Part shown: piece after piece, positions 62,119-64,000 of the stretch
How the letters are laid out: each line of letters opens with the position of its first letter
Position numbering within the stretch: position 1 is the stretch's first letter
Assembly: GCF_000620625.1 (NCBI RefSeq)
Contig: NZ_JIAW01000004.1
Location: 281,223-345,222 of the forward strand
From: Mycobacterium sp. URHB0044
Lineage (GTDB): Bacteria > Actinomycetota > Actinomycetes > Mycobacteriales > Mycobacteriaceae
Reading direction: 5' to 3'
Length of the DNA: 64,000 bases
Notes under the pieces: model-generated
Told to the model about the DNA's origin: nothing
What the model saw: the letters and a program-made list of their open reading frames with translations, nothing else
Database searches by the model: none
Program-made: the position numbers and the translations under genes

Positions 62119-63192
62119 TCAGCGCCGCTTGAAGGGCGCAGACGACTGCCGGACGATGAGCTCCGGCGCAGGATCGGTGATGACCTCGTCGACGGTCACC
62201 CCCGTCTCGATCCGGTCGATCACGGCATGGACGGCCGTGCGTCCCATTGCGTAGAACTGCATCTTCACCGCGGTCAGCGGTGGCCAGGTGTTCTCCGCCG
62301 TCCACGAGTCGTGCACACTGACGACCGAAAGGTCCTTGGGCACACGGATCTTCAGATCGCGAGCAGCACCGAGAAGTCCCACTGCGGCGTTGACGTTCGC
62401 GACGACGACCGCGCTCGGTGGATTGTCGAGCGCCATCAGGCATTCGAGTGCTGAGCGCCCATTCGCCGGTGCATATCCCAATCGTGTTTCATAGCCGGGC
62501 GGCACCGGGACGCCGGCGTCTGCCATCGCGGAGTAGTAGCCGACCCGTCGCCGCTTGGCCGTGAACGAGCGTGGCAGCCCATTGGCCAGCGCAATGCGCT
62601 CGTGGCCCAGCGCGAGAAGGTGTTCCGTCGCAATCCGAGCGCCGGTTTCGTCGTCGAGGACGACCGACCCAGGATGGCCGCGGTAGGCCGAGTTGATCAG
62701 CACGATGGGCGCACCGGAGTCGAGCAAACCGCCAAGACCTGCCGTTGGCACACTGTCGCCAACCTGCACCACCATGCCGTCCACCCGGTTCTCCCCGATC
62801 AGACGCCCGATCACCTCACCGCCGGGCCGGACGTCATCGGCGCGGCCGAGCAGCAGTGTGTAGCCGCGAGCGGCAGCTTCGTCCTCGCCGCCGTGCATCA
62901 GTTCGGTGAACAGCGCGTTGGTGAGATCTGGCACCACCAGACCGATCACCTGAGTCCGCGCGGACTTCAGTGCCCGCCCGGCGAAGTTCGGGCGGTAGTG
63001 CAGCTCGCCGGCCGCTTCGACGATCCGCTGCCTGGTTGCCTCACTCACCCGCGCCGAAGGTGCATTCGAGAGCACGCGTGATACCGCCGAGATCGACACC
63101 CCGGCGCGGGCTGCGACATCCCCGAGCGTCGCCGCGTGGCGCTGTTTGGCATCGAGGGGCCGTGGAACCGGACCGTTCGGGTCCCTAGCCAT
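62119..63192 (-). CDS. LacI-family regulator of the ABC/fucose-type operon
   Basis: 357 residues. Headpiece ATLGDVAARAGVSISAVSRVLSNAPSARVSEATRQRIVEAA (core), effector domain LGHERIALANGLPRSF and VVSVHDSWTAENTWPPLTAVK. It lies between two divergent transporter units, each with a matching operator-like site. The start ATG at 63192 has a weak ribosome-binding site; the first 18 residues before ATLGDV are not conserved. Confidence 0.88.
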   Translation of the reverse strand: MARDPNGPVPRPLDAKQRHAATLGDVAARAGVSISAVSRVLSNAPSARVSEATRQRIVEAAGELHYRPNFAGRALKSARTQVIGLVVPDLTNALFTELMHGGEDEAAARGYTLLLGRADDVRPGGEVIGRLIGENRVDGMVVQVGDSVPTAGLGGLLDSGAPIVLINSAYRGHPGSVVLDDETGARIATEHLLALGHERIALANGLPRSFTAKRRRVGYYSAMADAGVPVPPGYETRLGYAPANGRSALECLMALDNPPSAVVVANVNAAVGLLGAARDLKIRVPKDLSVVSVHDSWTAENTWPPLTAVKMQFYAMGRTAVHAVIDRIETGVTVDEVITDPAPELIVRQSSAPFKRR

Positions 63193-63244
63193 CGGCAGTC
63201 CGCGTCGTCACCATCATCGCCCCTCCGTGGTCCTTGACATGTGC

Positions 63245-63256
63245 GCAATCGTTTGA
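63245..63256 (+). promoter_or_regulatory. LacI operator-like site in the ATPase promoter
   Basis: GCAATCGTTTGA matches the two TCAANCGNTTGA sites before the binding-protein gene except for its first base. It lies in the spacer of a TTGACA (63234-63239)-18-CAATAT promoter aimed at the ATPase gene. The remaining gap up to 63485 shows nothing else. Confidence 0.5.
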
Positions 63257-63485
63257 CCAATATTAGACCGGGTGATGTGGACCGCTGCAACCGCCCACCC
63301 CGACCAATGGCCCGAGGAATGGCACGGCCATGGCTTCGCAAGCTCGCCAACCCATTCGGCGCGTCTACCAACCGTCTCGACAGAGGCGGCACGGACACCG
63401 CGTCCGACCGAACCACTCCGATGTGCCCGCACAATCCGCACCGAATCGTCCGGCACGTGCCTGCCGGTGAAGGGATGTTGTCGTC

Positions 63486-64000
63486 ATGGCTTCCGTGACC
63501 TACCGAAACGCCGAGCGCACCTACCCGGGTGCCGAACACCCCGCGGTTCGCGATCTGAACATCGACATCGGAGACGGTGAGTTCATGGTGTTCGTCGGTC
63601 CGTCGGGCTGCGGCAAGTCGACGTCCCTGCGGATGCTCGCCGGATTGGAGGAGGTGACGGCCGGCGACATTCTCATCGGCGATCGTTCGGTCACCCACGT
63701 GCCGCCGAAGGACCGCGACATCGCGATGGTGTTCCAGAACTACGCGCTCTACCCCCACATGACCGTCGCGGAGAACATGGCGTTTGCACTGAAGGTCGCC
63801 GGTGTCGGCAAGGCCGAACGCATCGCCCGAGTCAACGAGGCGGCCGACCTGTTGGATCTTCGCGAGTACCTCGAGCGCAAGCCCAAGGCGCTGTCCGGCG
63901 GGCAACGCCAACGAGTGGCGATGGGCCGGGCCATCGTGCGACAGCCGCAGGTGTTCTGCATGGACGAGCCGCTGTCGAATCTCGATGCCAAGCTTCGGGT
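63486..64000 (+). CDS. Sugar ABC transporter ATPase (MalK/UgpC-type), N-terminal part
   Basis: 171 residues visible; the gene runs off the right edge. Walker [19 protein letters not shown] (residue about 37), Q-loop [10 protein letters not shown], signature [19 protein letters not shown] and Walker [17 protein letters not shown]. It powers carbohydrate importers. ATG preceded by GAAGGGA. It shares its regulator with the divergent importer operon, so it likely serves those permeases. Confidence 0.92.
   Translation, partial: MASVTYRNAERTYPGAEHPAVRDLNIDIGDGEFMVFVGPSGCGKSTSLRMLAGLEEVTAGDILIGDRSVTHVPPKDRDIAMVFQNYALYPHMTVAENMAFALKVAGVGKAERIARVNEAADLLDLREYLERKPKALSGGQRQRVAMGRAIVRQPQVFCMDEPLSNLDAKLR

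Noticed and set aside
63241..63498. 85-codon frame in the LacI-ATPase gap
   Set aside because: No ribosome-binding site, and composition is unlike coding DNA; it covers promoter and operator sequence and overlaps the true ATPase start.
1..64000. CRISPR array, tRNA/rRNA genes, insertion sequences or prophage
   Set aside because: No spaced direct repeats, cloverleaf-like sequences, transposase or integrase motifs were recognised on either strand.

Overview
The window is high-GC actinobacterial DNA and most likely comes from a fast-growing Mycolicibacterium/Mycobacterium. The markers for this are a WhiB-type iron-sulfur regulator, a mycofactocin-coupled SDR, a GjpA-like porin-family protein, paired FadE acyl-CoA dehydrogenases with a FadD ligase, F420/flavin-type split-barrel and LLM oxidoreductases, frequent GTG starts and several apparently leaderless starts. 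No rRNA, tRNA, insertion sequence, prophage or CRISPR array was seen. Both ends cut through genes.

Left part (1-20.7 kb) is a mosaic of small units: a partial FAD oxidoreductase divergent from two tandem gamma-butyrolactone-receptor-like TetR genes; a PAS protein divergent from two FadE genes and an EamA exporter; a YbaK deacylase; a VapBC module; a hypothetical protein; an amidohydrolase/AraC divergent pair; a TetR/WhiB divergent pair with a double operator; FadD; two flavin/F420 split-barrel enzymes; a large LuxR-family ATPase regulator; a GjpA-like protein; and an SDR-LacI pair.

Middle part (20.7-36.9 kb) holds an amino-acid permease and an unusual oxidative gene cluster. One operon is histidinol-dehydrogenase-like dehydrogenase, VOC, aspartase and ThuA; a second is GMC oxidoreductase and an old-yellow-enzyme/TMADH-like flavoprotein with a one-base frameshift. 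A PucR regulator and a divergent ThDP enzyme follow, then LLM and aldo/keto reductases. An inverted repeat TGTGCA-N16/17-TGCACA sits in front of the first operon, the second operon and pucR, which suggests one PucR regulon with an unknown substrate. A second toxin-antitoxin pair (PIN toxin, Phd-type antitoxin) follows.

Right part (36.9-64 kb) is sugar-acid catabolism. Two separate modules each carry the same six functions: mannonate-dehydratase (ManD), mannonate/fructuronate oxidoreductase, zinc polyol-acid (idonate/gulonate-type) dehydrogenase, KDG-type kinase, KDPG-type aldolase and an MFS symporter. Module A (36.9-44.5 kb) is linked to a GntR regulator with two identical operator-like sites. 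Module B (46.6-55.4 kb) is headed by a LacI regulator and adds a 2-hydroxyacid dehydrogenase. The set fits conversion of an aldonate such as L-gulonate or D-mannonate through 2-keto-3-deoxygluconate to pyruvate and glyceraldehyde-3-phosphate. An AAA ATPase and a small gene lie between the modules. The final block (55.5-64 kb) looks like L-fucose (or similar sugar) oxidation: an ABC importer, aldose dehydrogenase, fuconate dehydratase, lactonase and a LacI regulator with three operator-like sites. Nearly all junctions inside these operons are 4-base ATGA/GTGA overlaps. Two genes (26.8-28.8 kb and the dehydrogenase/dehydratase at 57.7 kb) carry what look like single-base insertions.
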